The notes: a model not told the origin generated them from the sequence alone. Positions 1-9,049 are shown, counted from the first letter of the stretch. The stretch: DNA of 64,000 nucleotides from Streptococcus sanguinis (GCF_900475275.1 NZ_LS483364.1:1984001-2048000); one strand, 5' to 3'. Made by a program: numbers and translations.

Positions 1-257
<257 letters not shown>

Positions 258-288
258 CTAATCGATACATCCTATCGGAGGACAAATC

Positions 289-774
289 ATGAACTTGCGG
301 CCAATGGAAGTGAGAGACAATCCAGCTGTAGCGCAGCTCATTCGAGCCAGCCTAGAAGAATTCGGGCTTGATAAACCAGGAACTGTCTACTTTGATTCTC
401 ATCTAGATCATTTGGCCGACTATTATCAACATCAAGAGAGGGCGGCTTACTTTATTCTGGAAGATGAAGGCCATCTCGTTGGCTGTGGTGGCTTTGCACC
501 TGTGTCTGATAAGATTGCTGAATTACAAAAACTGTATGTCACTAAAAACTGTCGTGGCAAAGGTTATTCCAGTCGGCTGATAAAGCAGATTTTCCAAGAA
601 GCCCGCCTAGCAGGTTATGAACAGCTTTATCTAGAAACCACTACTGAACTGGCTACGGCCGTGGCCATCTATCAGCACTATGGTTTTACATCACTGCAAC
701 AACCACTTTCTAACGCTGCCGGACACCCAGCTATGAATATCTGGATGATAAAATCCCTCTTATCAGATGAATAG
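289..774 (+). CDS. GNAT-family N-acetyltransferase
   Basis: A 161-residue protein with the GNAT fold. The acetyl-CoA site is visible as KLYVTKNCRGKGYSSRLIKQ (about residues 82-101), the R/Q-x-x-G-x-G/A type loop, followed by the usual C-terminal YQHYGF segment around residue 135. An RBS (GGAGG, 277-281) precedes the ATG. The substrate cannot be predicted. The gene sits 31 bases behind gdhA and is followed by a degenerate second copy of the gdhA 3' end, so it looks like a one-gene insertion behind gdhA and may be read from the gdhA transcript. It could be a small-molecule or protein acetylase. Confidence 0.85.
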   Translation: MNLRPMEVRDNPAVAQLIRASLEEFGLDKPGTVYFDSHLDHLADYYQHQERAAYFILEDEGHLVGCGGFAPVSDKIAELQKLYVTKNCRGKGYSSRLIKQIFQEARLAGYEQLYLETTTELATAVAIYQHYGFTSLQQPLSNAAGHPAMNIWMIKSLLSDE

Positions 775-789
775 ATGTCAGTATACTCT

Positions 790-945
790 GGCTGTCTCAA
801 GAACATCATGACCAACATCCTCAACACAGCTAAAACTACTGCAGAAGCTGACTGACTTGGCAAAGACTACCTGGCTGGTGCTAATATCGCTGCCTTCGAA
901 AACGTAGCCAAAGCTATGATTGCCCAAGGTGTGGGTGTGGTATAA
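790..945 (+). pseudogene. Decayed second copy of the gdhA 3' end
   Basis: Read in one frame this stretch gives [18 protein letters not shown], stop, then [20 protein letters not shown] and a short tail ending VGVV and TAA at 943-945. It aligns without gaps to the last ~50 codons of the intact gdhA end at about 110-257. An in-frame TGA replaces the GGA glycine codon. Base identity is high but not complete, so this is a divergent copy and not a recent tandem duplication. No start codon or RBS belongs to it. It is best read as the displaced original gdhA end, left after the GNAT gene arrived with its own gdhA end. Confidence 0.85.
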
Positions 946-970
946 GCACTATCAAACTAAAATTCTAAGA

Positions 971-1004
971 AATCCGACTGCTTATAAAAGCAGTCGGATT
1001 TTTA
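971..1004 (+). terminator. Rho-independent terminator
   Basis: A 13-bp perfect stem (AATCCGACTGCTT with its complement, 971-983 and 988-1000) with a 4-base loop, followed by a T-run. It follows the gdhA remnant and lies at the end of the convergent EXLDI gene. Confidence 0.9.
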
Positions 1005-1370
1005 TATATCTAATTTTTCAAAAAATTTTCCTGCTGCCTGCTTTTCTTTTAGCTTCTCTAACAGTTCATTCTCCAGGAAAGAACTTAGTTCGTCAAAATC
1101 TTGGCAAACCTTAAAAACAGTCTCTCTGTCCAACTGGCCATAAGCTAGTTCATAATAATTCTTCTTATGATGCCAGTTCTGGTCATAGTTGACATCTGTC
1201 CGTTGATAGTAAACAATGTTTTGCTTCGGAGTCAGGTAAAGCTTCTGCGTCAGAATGCTTTTCTGATCTTTGGACAGCTTACTGCGGCTGAAAATTTTAA
1301 CACCTTGAAAAATCTTGCGCTCATGGATACCTTGATTTGTGACTTTCAATTCAACTCTTTTATAATGCAT
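1002..1370 (-). CDS. EXLDI-family small protein
   Basis: A 122-residue soluble protein ending in EKLDI, which matches the defining C-terminal motif of the EXLDI protein family (function unknown). The start at 1370 (MHYKRVELKV) is chosen over an ATG seven codons upstream because GGAGG lies seven bases before it. The sequence is rich in charged residues and Tyr, with a C-terminal helix (ENELLEKLKEKQAAGKFFEK). No signal peptide or membrane segment is seen. It is transcribed alone and converges on the gdhA scar. Confidence 0.75.
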   Translation of the reverse strand: MHYKRVELKVTNQGIHERKIFQGVKIFSRSKLSKDQKSILTQKLYLTPKQNIVYYQRTDVNYDQNWHHKKNYYELAYGQLDRETVFKVCQDFDELSSFLENELLEKLKEKQAAGKFFEKLDI

Positions 1371-1434
1371 ACTGATACCTCCAGAAATCACCTACATTAT
1401 ATCAGGTTCTGGTAGATTTTCAAGCAAAAATGTG

Positions 1435-2337
1435 TCATTTCCAAAAGTCTTTAGTTGCTTCTAAAATCTCTTCTGTAGGCGTCACTGTCGCTTCAATAAT
1501 ATTCTTACCCGTCTTTTTTAGATAGGCTTGTATCAGATGATAGCCATAAGCATAGCCCGCAGCATAAGGCATACCGACTGGTATTTGACCTTGAATCTCA
1601 GCGATTTCATCACCGTAGAGATAAGGAGCCATTTCCGCCATCCCCGTTAGCTGAAGCTGACTGGAGATGATAGGCTTAATCTCTTCTAACTGCTCTGGAC
1701 TGGTTGAAGTAACCCAAGGCCCAATGAGATCTTTGCCATAGAGCTCAGCAGCAAAAGACTCTGCCAATCCTTCACTAACTACCCAGTCTGCTAGTGTCGT
1801 CTGCTGGTTCCATTTGATAAATTGGAAGCGGACATTATGGTTGCACTCGTGGGCCAGAGCTGCCTGTACACGTGGTAAAGTATAGTCATTTGGCAGCAGA
1901 CTAAGCATGAGGTAGCCTGGAATTCCTCCATCTCCGCTGTAACCCTTATTGAGCTGTAGCATGGGCTTTTCTGGATTGCCTAACAAAATAGTAAAATAGT
2001 AATCCTCAACCTCTAAATCATAGCCAGCCTGCTCAAAAAGACCGATACTCCTCTTGATGGTATCTTGACAATTTTGCCAGAGCTGATCAGAACTCAGAGC
2101 ATCGATAGCCGGTCTATCCTTTTCTGACAGAGTGCCGGGTAGCTGATTCATAAAGCCAAGCAGGAAAAGAGCATCAAATCCTCCGGGATACTTCGCTTTC
2201 AGAGGAATGTGTTGAGTTTGATATTTTGTTGCAAAAGGTGCTAAAATCTTAGCTCGAAAACAGCCTTCTCTCTTTTCTAAAGGTAGCTCGAGCATCTCTT
2301 GATAAACTTTATCAGAACGAATGATATTGACTTGAAT
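1435..2337 (-). CDS. DUF2268 putative Zn-dependent protease (probable AUU start)
   Basis: A protein of about 300 residues with HECNH, an HExxH zinc-protease motif, and downstream VVSEGLAESFAAELYG, whose glutamate is a likely third zinc ligand. This matches the DUF2268 (YjaZ-like) family of predicted Zn-dependent proteases. No signal peptide is seen. The first in-frame ATG is at 2295, but 14 further sense codons lie upstream (IQVNIIRSDKVYQE) directly after a strong RBS (AAGGAG, 2344-2349). The only codon at correct spacing is ATT at 2335-2337, and no ATG, GTG or TTG occurs in frame before a TGA. The promoter looks MerR-controlled (next entry). Confidence 0.8.
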   Translation of the reverse strand: MQVNIIRSDKVYQEMLELPLEKREGCFRAKILAPFATKYQTQHIPLKAKYPGGFDALFLLGFMNQLPGTLSEKDRPAIDALSSDQLWQNCQDTIKRSIGLFEQAGYDLEVEDYYFTILLGNPEKPMLQLNKGYSGDGGIPGYLMLSLLPNDYTLPRVQAALAHECNHNVRFQFIKWNQQTTLADWVVSEGLAESFAAELYGKDLIGPWVTSTSPEQLEEIKPIISSQLQLTGMAEMAPYLYGDEIAEIQGQIPVGMPYAAGYAYGYHLIQAYLKKTGKNIIEATVTPTEEILEATKDFWK

Positions 2338-2356
2338 GGTAATCTCCTTTTCTAAT

Positions 2357-2394
2357 TTTCACCAGTATACACCCTCCTCTAAGGTCAGAGTCAA
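2357..2394 (-). promoter_or_regulatory. MerR-type promoter of the DUF2268 gene
   Basis: On the minus strand: -35 TTGACT (2389-2394), a 19-bp spacer, -10 TATACT (2364-2369). The over-long spacer holds CTGACCTTAG followed by AGGAGGG, a half-degenerate version of the CTGACCT/AGGTCAG dyad in the promoter of the TipA-like regulator at 45159-45189. 25 of 31 positions agree between the two promoters. A 19-bp spacer with a central dyad is the hallmark of promoters activated by MerR-family DNA twisting. Confidence 0.75.
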
Positions 2395-2426
2395 GAAAAA
2401 GATTTGAAACTTTCGCCTCAAATCTT
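2395..2426 (-). terminator. Terminator of the mscS operon
   Basis: A 9-bp stem, AAGATTTGA with TCAAATCTT (2399-2407, 2418-2426), followed on the minus strand by a T-rich run. It separates the DUF4352 gene from the promoter of the DUF2268 gene. Confidence 0.75.
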
Positions 2427-2510
2427 CTTTTATCTATTCAATTTGCTGCCTCCATTTTCAAATCTAGTACGGAAAGTAGCAAAGGCATTAGGGTAATAGG
2501 ATAATTTTCC

Positions 2511-3140
2511 CTATTGCTCCTTCTTTTTCTCTTGCTTTGTCTTGTTTTTCTCCTTTTGCCACTTAGCATTTTCGTAGGTCACAGTATAGGTATCCTCATC
2601 GCCGCCTTCCCCGTCAAATACTAAATCAAAGCGGATAGACTTGCCCGGCGCCAGATTGGTGCCGATTTGTGTATTGTCAAAAGTTGAACCATCCAAAATG
2701 TAGACATTCTCCTTCTTGTCATAGAGTCCAAAGTCATAAGGACTAACCAGAATGGGCTTTTTAGAAGTATTTTCAACCGTGATTGTCGCAACGACAGCTA
2801 CACCTGTCGACTCATCGCTCATGACTTTCTTGCTGTCTTCCACTGCCGAATGAACTGTCACCTTAAGTCCACTGGAAAATTCAACTGTTTTTTCAAAAGC
2901 ATGGCTGTTATAGGACTCTAAAGGCGAGTTATGGTAGCCTGTGAGAGATTTGAGATGGTCATTTTCCTCCATAAGGCCAATCGTAGTGATGACGAGGAGA
3001 ATGCTGAGCAAGGCCAGAAGAAAGATGATAATACCAGACACCAGAGCCGCCCAAAAGAGCCCCTGCTTGTGGAGAGGACGTTTTAAACGGTAAACAAGAT
3101 TGTCCTCACTGACAATCTCCTGCTGAATTCGCTGATTCAT
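2511..3140 (-). CDS. DUF4352-type membrane-anchored protein
   Basis: A 209-residue protein. A cytoplasmic N-terminus of about 30 residues is followed by one membrane segment (GLFWAALVSGIIIFLLALLS, about 28-55). The extracellular domain of about 150 residues resembles the DUF4352 immunoglobulin-like fold (VEFSSGLKVTVHSAVEDSKK, then VAVVATITVENTSKKPILVS and IRFDLVF). The C-terminus is a lysine-rich tail. Start taken at 3140; the ATG six codons upstream lacks a better RBS. It follows mscS by 21 bases, so the two are cotranscribed. Its role next to a tension-gated channel is unknown. Confidence 0.75.
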   Translation of the reverse strand: MNQRIQQEIVSEDNLVYRLKRPLHKQGLFWAALVSGIIIFLLALLSILLVITTIGLMEENDHLKSLTGYHNSPLESYNSHAFEKTVEFSSGLKVTVHSAVEDSKKVMSDESTGVAVVATITVENTSKKPILVSPYDFGLYDKKENVYILDGSTFDNTQIGTNLAPGKSIRFDLVFDGEGGDEDTYTVTYENAKWQKEKNKTKQEKKKEQ

Positions 3141-3161
3141 ATGGACCTTTCTAATCAATAA

Positions 3162-4025
3162 TTACTTGCCTTTTGAAAGAGGTCCAAGCGTCGGAAGCTC
3201 AATCCCTTCTCGCAAAAGCGCCTCATGGTAAAGACGGTAGAAGATATGGTAAATAGAAATCTGCATGCCTCCCTGCACTATCATGCTAATACGGAAGTTG
3301 AACTGCCCATTTGAAGCCATCTGCGGCCCCAAGATATTCGGCTCTTTAAGAATCTCTGGATGTTCTGGAACAGCTTCTTCATTGACCTTGGAAATGATGC
3401 GGTAAATCTCGTCCAAATCCGTCTGGGCATAAAGCGGAATGTCAATCAGAACCCGCATATCTCCACGGGAAAGATTGCTGACGACCATGATATTGCGGTT
3501 TGGCACAAAATGAAGCGTTCCGTCCGCGTCCCGTACCTGCGTCGTCCGAATCCCGACACTGATTACTGTTCCAGCGATGTTGATAGGGCCGTTAGTCAGG
3601 CGTACATTGTCACCAACATCTAACTGGCGCTCGAGAAGAATAAAGAAACCATTGACTAGATCCGATAAGAAGCCCTGAGCACCCATCCCGATAGCCACGC
3701 CGGCAATCCCTGCACCAGCCAAAAGGCTGGAAACTGGCAGTCCCAAGATAGATAAAACCCAGTAAATCAAGAGGAAATACAAGACATAATTAAGCAGATT
3801 CTCAATCAGCCGAGTAATGGTTTTCTGTCTGGCTACATCCTGCTTGGATAGCTTGAGAGAGGGAGCAATGATCTTGGTCACTGACAAATGCAGGATTTTC
3901 TTAACGATGTAAAATAAGATAAAAAGCAGAAGTAAAGAGACCAGCTTGGAAAAAAGGTCATCTGCAATCTTGCTCCAGTCAAACTGCTGGATATAACGGG
4001 AAAAGACATTTCCGGTCTTAGACAT
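3162..4025 (-). CDS. MscS-family mechanosensitive ion channel
   Basis: A 287-residue protein with three predicted membrane helices in the first ~130 residues and the pore-lining TM3 signature LAGAGIAGVAIGMGAQGFLSD (Gly/Ala-packed), followed by the beta domain (ERQLDVGDNVRLTNG) and the C-terminal alpha/beta domain. Channels of this family open under membrane tension and release solutes on osmotic downshock. The start has GGAGG seven bases upstream. A TGG-extended -10 TATAAT lies on the minus strand near 4050. It is the first gene of a two-gene unit. Confidence 0.92.
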   Translation of the reverse strand: MSKTGNVFSRYIQQFDWSKIADDLFSKLVSLLLLFILFYIVKKILHLSVTKIIAPSLKLSKQDVARQKTITRLIENLLNYVLYFLLIYWVLSILGLPVSSLLAGAGIAGVAIGMGAQGFLSDLVNGFFILLERQLDVGDNVRLTNGPINIAGTVISVGIRTTQVRDADGTLHFVPNRNIMVVSNLSRGDMRVLIDIPLYAQTDLDEIYRIISKVNEEAVPEHPEILKEPNILGPQMASNGQFNFRISMIVQGGMQISIYHIFYRLYHEALLREGIELPTLGPLSKGK

Positions 4026-4106
4026 AGGCTACCTCCAAAAAGATTACTACCATTATACCACAAAGACCAATCTGCATGGACATAGAATGGTTAGCATGAC
4101 CTAGCA

Positions 4107-4135
4107 TTGCTTTCACTCCCTTTCTATCGTATAAT
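4107..4135 (+). promoter_or_regulatory. Promoter of sstT
   Basis: -35 TTGCTT (4107-4112), 17-bp spacer, -10 TATAAT (4130-4135), with transcription starting close to 4142, about 27 bases before the sstT ATG. Confidence 0.8.
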
Positions 4136-4168
4136 AAAATAAGTATCTAAGACAAGAAAGGAACTTAC

Positions 4169-5386
4169 ATGGTCCATCGCTTCATCACTATTTGGAATAA
4201 AACCAATCTAATCAAGCGGATTTCCATTGGTATTGGCATTGGTGTCCTGCTGGCTGTCATCTTCCCCCAAGCACAGGCCATTGGACTTCTGAGCCAAATC
4301 TTCGTTGGCGGCCTCAAGGCCATCGCTCCGCTCCTAGTCTTCGCTCTGGTGGCAAACGCCCTGTCTCAACAGCAGAAAGGGCAAAAGAGCAATATGAAGA
4401 CAGTCATCTTGCTCTATCTTCTGGGAACCTTTGCGGCGGCCTTGGTAGCGGTTCTGGTCAACTTTTTCTTTCCCATTAGTATAGAGTTGGCTTCGTCCTC
4501 CCAAAAGGTTTCTCCGCCAGACGGAATCGGACAAGTCCTCAGCAATCTTCTGCTTCAGCTGGTGGACAATCCCGTCAACGCCCTCATCACCGCTAACTAC
4601 ATTGGTATACTGTCCTGGGCTGTCATCTTTGGAATTGCCATGCGAGAAGCTAGCCACCACAGCAAGGAACTGCTGCAGACCTTGGCAGATATCACTTCTA
4701 AGATTGTCGAGTGGATTATCAATCTAGCCCCTCTCGGCATTTTAGGCCTGGTCTACACGACCATTTCCGGGAAAGGCTTCCAAGCTCTAAAAAGCTATGG
4801 TATCCTACTGCTGGTCTTGATAGCCAGCATGCTGATTGTCGCTCTGATTATCAATCCTTTGATTAGCTTCATCATGCTGCGGAAAAATCCTTATCCCTTG
4901 GTCTGGCGCTGTTTGCGAGTCAGTGGTGTGACTGCCTTTTTCACGCGCAGCTCAGCGGCAAACATCCCCGTCAATATGAAACTCTGTCGGGATCTGGGGC
5001 TCAACCCAGAGACCTACTCAGTCTCTATTCCTCTGGGGGCCACTATCAATATGGCAGGGGCTGCTATTACTATCAATACCCTGACCTTGGCTGCTGTCAA
5101 TACGCTGGGCATCAGAGTTGATTTTGGCACGGCTCTAGTTCTCAGTATCGTAGCGGCAATTTCTGCCTGCGGGGCTTCCGGTGTAGCTGGCGGTTCTCTT
5201 CTGCTCATTCCAGTCGCCTGCAGCCTCTTTGGTATTTCCAATGATTTGGCCATGCAGGTAGTCAGCGTCGGCTTCGTTATCGGTGTCATTCAGGACTCCT
5301 GCGAGACAGCTCTCAACTCTTCTACTGACGCTCTCTTTACAGCTGTGGCCGAGATGAGCAACTGGCCAAAAGAAAAACGCTATTAA
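4169..5386 (+). CDS. sstT: Serine/threonine:Na+ symporter SstT
   Basis: A 405-residue integral membrane protein of the dicarboxylate/amino acid:cation symporter family, of normal SstT length. Motifs seen are [20 protein letters not shown], then [20 protein letters not shown] (the serine-rich hairpin and the NMxG cation/substrate segment) and [20 protein letters not shown]. It imports serine and threonine with sodium. It is monocistronic, with its own promoter and a strong terminator. Confidence 0.93.
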   Translation: MVHRFITIWNKTNLIKRISIGIGIGVLLAVIFPQAQAIGLLSQIFVGGLKAIAPLLVFALVANALSQQQKGQKSNMKTVILLYLLGTFAAALVAVLVNFFFPISIELASSSQKVSPPDGIGQVLSNLLLQLVDNPVNALITANYIGILSWAVIFGIAMREASHHSKELLQTLADITSKIVEWIINLAPLGILGLVYTTISGKGFQALKSYGILLLVLIASMLIVALIINPLISFIMLRKNPYPLVWRCLRVSGVTAFFTRSSAANIPVNMKLCRDLGLNPETYSVSIPLGATINMAGAAITINTLTLAAVNTLGIRVDFGTALVLSIVAAISACGASGVAGGSLLLIPVACSLFGISNDLAMQVVSVGFVIGVIQDSCETALNSSTDALFTAVAEMSNWPKEKRY

Positions 5387-5392
5387 TTCGAC

Positions 5393-5438
5393 AAAAAACC
5401 TCTAGACTTCCATCATTACGGAAAACTAGAGGTTTTTT
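5393..5438. terminator. Bidirectional terminator between sstT and the AGCS gene
   Basis: Stem ACCTCTAG with CTAGAGGT, flanked by an A-run on the left and a T-run on the right, so it can stop transcription from both convergent genes. Confidence 0.9.
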
Positions 5439-5449
5439 ATGTGCGAAAG

Positions 5450-6787
5450 TTAGTTCTTTCGACGCTTGTCAAAATATTTCTTCGTTTCACTGATGACAAT
5501 AGGAGAAAGCACCAGAAGAGCGATTAAGTTTGGCAAGGCCATGAGAGCATTGACAATATCTGCAAGAATCCAGACCGCCTCTAGACCCACAAAGCCACCG
5601 AGAACAATCATAAGAACAAATAGCAGGCGATAAACGCGGATATAGCGCACCCCAAAGAGAAATTCAAAACAGCGCTCACCATAGTAGTTCCAGCCCAAGA
5701 TAGTCGTAAAGGCAAACAGAACTAGAAAGACTGAAAGCAGGACCGGACCAAAATTAGCAAAAACACTCGCAAAGGCTGCTTGGGTAAGAGACACACCATT
5801 GAGATTGCCATCCCAGACTCCTGTGATTAAAATCGTCAATCCTGTCAGGCTACAGATAATCAGGGTGTCGATAAAGGTTCCAGTCATAGAAATCAAGCCC
5901 TGTTCTACCGGTTCCTTGGTCCGAGCTGCCGCCGCTGCAATGGGCGCCGATCCCAAACCAGATTCATTGGAGAAAACTCCACGCGCGACCCCATTTTGAA
6001 TTGCCATCTGGATGGTCGCACCGGCAAAGCCACCGACAGCAGCCGTCTGGCTAAATGCTGAGCTAAAGACCAGCTGGAGAGTCGGCAGCAGACGATAGAG
6101 ATTAACCGCTAAGACAGTCACAGTTCCCAAAATATAAATCGCTGCCATAAAGGGCACAACCTTGGTCGATACTCGGGCAATAGACTGGATGCCGCTGAAA
6201 ATAACCAGAGCCACCAAAATAGCCAAGATAGAAGCTGTCACAGCTGGAGGCAGCTGAATGGTATTCTGCATGGCCTCTGTGATGGAATTGACCTGCGTAA
6301 AGGTCCCAATCCCCAAGAGAGCCACCAAGATACCAGCTATCGCAAAAAAGATAGCCAGCGGGCGCCACTTATCGCCCATCCCTAGTAAGATATAGTGCAT
6401 GGGACCGCCCGCCATAGCACCATGAGCATCCTTGCGGCGGTACTTGATAGCTAAGAGGCCCTCGGCATACTTCGTCGCCATTCCAAAGAAAGCAGCCACC
6501 CACATCCAGAAGAGGGCGCCTGGTCCACCGGTTTTAATGGCAGTTGCCACTCCGATGATATTTCCCGTTCCCACAGTCGCAGCTAGAGCTGTACAGAGAG
6601 CCGCAAAGCTAGAGACATCGCCCTGATGCTCCTCGTCTGATACAAAGATTAGCCGAAAGGCACGCGGAAGACGAAAAATCTGCAGCAAACCTAGACGTAA
6701 ACTGAGATAGATACCGGTACCAACCAGCAAAATGAGCAGGGGCGGACCCCAAACAAAAGAATCTAGACGATTCAATATTTCCAACAT
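5450..6787 (-). CDS. Alanine/glycine:cation symporter (AGCS family)
   Basis: A 445-residue transporter with about 10-11 membrane segments. The AGCS signature is clear: AATVGTGNIIGVATAIKTGG near the N-terminus, then FFGMATKYAEGLLAIKYR and GVFSNESGLGSAPIAAAAAR. It should import glycine and/or alanine with Na+. Its 5' leader carries a glycine riboswitch with a terminator, which supports glycine as the physiological substrate. AlsT and DagA are alternative family names; the exact specificity is not shown by the sequence. Confidence 0.92.
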   Translation of the reverse strand: MLEILNRLDSFVWGPPLLILLVGTGIYLSLRLGLLQIFRLPRAFRLIFVSDEEHQGDVSSFAALCTALAATVGTGNIIGVATAIKTGGPGALFWMWVAAFFGMATKYAEGLLAIKYRRKDAHGAMAGGPMHYILLGMGDKWRPLAIFFAIAGILVALLGIGTFTQVNSITEAMQNTIQLPPAVTASILAILVALVIFSGIQSIARVSTKVVPFMAAIYILGTVTVLAVNLYRLLPTLQLVFSSAFSQTAAVGGFAGATIQMAIQNGVARGVFSNESGLGSAPIAAAAARTKEPVEQGLISMTGTFIDTLIICSLTGLTILITGVWDGNLNGVSLTQAAFASVFANFGPVLLSVFLVLFAFTTILGWNYYGERCFEFLFGVRYIRVYRLLFVLMIVLGGFVGLEAVWILADIVNALMALPNLIALLVLSPIVISETKKYFDKRRKN

Positions 6788-6810
6788 GATATAAGCTCCT
6801 TTTCACACCG

Positions 6811-7028
6811 AAAAAAAGAAAGAGCACATGCAAAACATGTACTCTGGATGTGCTGGAGTAGGGAAATCCCTGCCTCTTCGCTCTGTCCTTTTACCTGAGA
6901 GTTTGAGCGGTTCTAAACCGCCTTGCCCCTTCGGTGCCATTCATGGTCTCTCCAGAGTTCCGTCCATTTCACAGTCAGAGGCCCCCGCCTCTTTCTGAAA
7001 AACTTCGTTCGGTGTTGATTATTAATTT
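6811..7028 (-). promoter_or_regulatory. Glycine riboswitch with transcription terminator (leader of the AGCS gene)
   Basis: Read on the minus strand, the leader contains the conserved glycine aptamer core: CTGGAGAG (near 6955-6948), CACCGAAGGGGCAA (near 6936-6923), then CTCTCAGGTAAAAGGACAGAG-type joining bases (6901-6881). Upstream of it (6961-7018) is a poorer look-alike with CACCGAACGAAG and CTCTGACTGTGAAATGGACG, which resembles a degenerate first aptamer (a 'ghost' aptamer of a singlet riboswitch). The expression platform ends in a 9-bp hairpin (6822-6844) and a T-run (6821-6811), a rho-independent terminator 24 bases before the start codon. Riboswitches on this transporter family usually reduce expression when glycine is high; direction here is inferred. 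Confidence 0.92.
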
Positions 7029-7034
7029 TCTATT

Positions 7035-7063
7035 ATTCTAAAAGAACATTCGCCTTTTGTCAA
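7035..7063 (-). promoter_or_regulatory. Promoter of the riboswitch leader
   Basis: Minus-strand -35 TTGACA (7058-7063), 17-bp spacer, -10 TAGAAT (7035-7040). Transcription would begin near 7028, just before the riboswitch. Confidence 0.85.
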
Positions 7064-7103
7064 TATTTTGTGAAAATTTTTGAGTATGTAAACGTTTTTT
7101 GAT

Positions 7104-7129
7104 GCAAAAAAGAAGCCCAGAGGCTTCTT
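7104..7129 (-). terminator. Terminator of trxA
   Basis: Stem AAGAAGCC with GGCTTCTT (7110-7117, 7122-7129), followed on the minus strand by a run of six T. Confidence 0.88.
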
Positions 7130-7131
7130 AC

Positions 7132-7446
7132 TTAGCTTAATTCGGCAATAATAGCCTTGAGCTGGTCTTTGGTGTGAACACCTGCGACTTGCTTAACGAC
7201 TTGACCGTCTTTCTTGAACAGAAGGGTCGGAATGGACATAATACCAAATTCACGGGCAGTATTTGGATTTTCATCCACATCCATTTTAAGGATTTTCAGT
7301 TCGTCCTCATGAACTTCTCCTGCCAACTGCTCCAAAATAGGCGCCTGCATACGGCATGGTCCGCACCAAGTTGCCCAAAAGTCAATCAGAACCAGTCCGT
7401 CTTTTGTTTCTTCTGCGAATGTTGCATCTGTAACTGCTGCTACCAT
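7132..7446 (-). CDS. trxA: Thioredoxin
   Basis: A 104-residue protein of standard thioredoxin length with the redox motif WCGPC (Cys28, Cys31) after the FWATW strand and the cis-proline segment MSIPTLLFKKDG. It reduces protein disulfides in the cytoplasm with thioredoxin reductase. It has its own promoter region and terminator and lies 85 bases downstream of pepD. Confidence 0.95.
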   Translation of the reverse strand: MVAAVTDATFAEETKDGLVLIDFWATWCGPCRMQAPILEQLAGEVHEDELKILKMDVDENPNTAREFGIMSIPTLLFKKDGQVVKQVAGVHTKDQLKAIIAELS

Positions 7447-7531
7447 AAATCTTCTCCTTTGAATAGCTTACTTTTGATAACATTTTACACCAAAAGCAAG
7501 AGAAAGAAAAATATTTGCTACGGATAGGACC

Positions 7532-8950
7532 TTAGTCACTCAGTGAGAAATGGTTGGTCATGAGATTGCTGGCATCCAAGAGTACTTTCTCCAAGAGCTG
7601 GTCTGTCGCTTCTTGCACCTTGTCGCTCATGGCTTGATTTTCAGCTTCAAAGTCCACAGCCTCGCCTTTGGCCAGAGCTCTATCTACCCGACCAATCATT
7701 TCATGGCCCCAAGCCATGGACTTTTCCTGATAATCATCCAAGTCTCCGACATGACTGCTAAAATGAGCATCAGCCAGCCCAGCAATCAAGCGATTGGCCC
7801 AGTAGAAAGAATCCGTAGAAACCTTGTCCGTCGTATTGGCAAAGTAGTCTGGCGTTGTCGAGACTTGAGTAAAGAAAGGAACGGCTGTATTGTAAGGCAT
7901 GGAGCCGTAGGATAGCCATTGGATACCAGTCGTTTCCTGCGGTTGATTAGGACGCAGCTGCAAGATGGCTGTCTGACTGGTCCGATTGATCCCAATAGTC
8001 CGAAAGGCCCGTCTGCTGTGGTGGTCCCCCTCTGCTCCGTAAGGATCATAAGGTGAATCCTGATAGTGACTGCTCAGGACATACTTGACATCTTCGATCG
8101 TAATCTTGCGGTATGGCTTGCGGCACCATGGGATGAAGAAGCTCCTTGGATCTTGCTCCACTTTTGGATTGAGAAAACGCTGGATATCCCAAGCACGCGG
8201 TGTATTGTAATGGCGGTCCTTATCCTTCTGACTGCCAAAAGCATAACGCGGATTGAAGCCCTCATCTGATAAATTCAGATTGAGATGGTTTTCCTCGATA
8301 AAGTTTTTAAGATTTGGATGACAGAGGAAATGCTCAGGATTGTCAAATTCAAAATAATCACTGCCCAGCTGATTTGGATTGGTCACATAGGCATCATCCG
8401 GTACGCGTCGCGCCATCCAATGGTGACCGCCAATGGTTTCCAGCCACCAGATTTCGTTGACATCCGAAATAGCAATCCCATTGGATTCATAAGTACCGTA
8501 CTCCTCTAGGATTTTCCCTAAGCGTAGAACCCCTTCTCGAGCTGTTTTGATATAGGGCAAGACCAGCGTAAGGATATCTTCCTCGCTGATACCTGACTCT
8601 ACCAAAGGGTCAGCCCCCAGTACGCGGCTGTTGGTCGTAATCGTTTCCGTTGCGCTGACAGCAACATTGTAGCTGTTAATTCCAGCAGCTCCCCAAATCC
8701 CATCTTTGGGAACTGCATCTGGCACTGCCGTATAGCGGACTGGATTGTCCGGCAACTCCATCTCAAAGGATGTCAAAACTGACTGATAATGACGGGGCTG
8801 GTCTTGTGGCTCCACTACGATAAATTTCTTGGGTGTAAAGACCCCATTTTGTGAATCCTCCGTACGAGCCACAATGGTTGAACCGTCGTAACTGGCCTTC
8901 TTCCCCACCAAAATAGTCGTGCAGGAATCTGATGCATGTTTTAATCTCAT
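7532..8950 (-). CDS. pepD: C69-family dipeptidase
   Basis: A 472-residue protein of peptidase family C69 (PepD type, an Ntn-hydrolase fold). The nucleophile is probably Cys10 in [18 protein letters not shown], exposed after removal of the short leading peptide, and is followed by the TIVARTEDS segment. No secretion signal is seen, so it should cleave dipeptides in the cytoplasm, completing use of imported peptides. The start has a GGAGGG RBS. Streptococci often carry several C69 paralogs, so the symbol denotes the family. Confidence 0.88.
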   Translation of the reverse strand: MRLKHASDSCTTILVGKKASYDGSTIVARTEDSQNGVFTPKKFIVVEPQDQPRHYQSVLTSFEMELPDNPVRYTAVPDAVPKDGIWGAAGINSYNVAVSATETITTNSRVLGADPLVESGISEEDILTLVLPYIKTAREGVLRLGKILEEYGTYESNGIAISDVNEIWWLETIGGHHWMARRVPDDAYVTNPNQLGSDYFEFDNPEHFLCHPNLKNFIEENHLNLNLSDEGFNPRYAFGSQKDKDRHYNTPRAWDIQRFLNPKVEQDPRSFFIPWCRKPYRKITIEDVKYVLSSHYQDSPYDPYGAEGDHHSRRAFRTIGINRTSQTAILQLRPNQPQETTGIQWLSYGSMPYNTAVPFFTQVSTTPDYFANTTDKVSTDSFYWANRLIAGLADAHFSSHVGDLDDYQEKSMAWGHEMIGRVDRALAKGEAVDFEAENQAMSDKVQEATDQLLEKVLLDASNLMTNHFSLSD

Positions 8951-8991
8951 TATTTTCCCTCCGATACTCTTTATGCTGCTTACATTATAGC

Positions 8992-9021
8992 AAAAAGCAG
9001 GCCCTCATAAAAGGACCCGCT
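8992..9021 (-). terminator. Terminator after the mutS2 operon
   Basis: On the minus strand AGCGGGTCC pairs with GGGCCTGCT, including two G-U pairs, then a TTTTTG run. It ends the zapA-cvpA-mutS2-GNAT unit. Confidence 0.75.
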
Positions 9022-9049
9022 GTTATCTCTCTCTGAAACTTCCAATACC

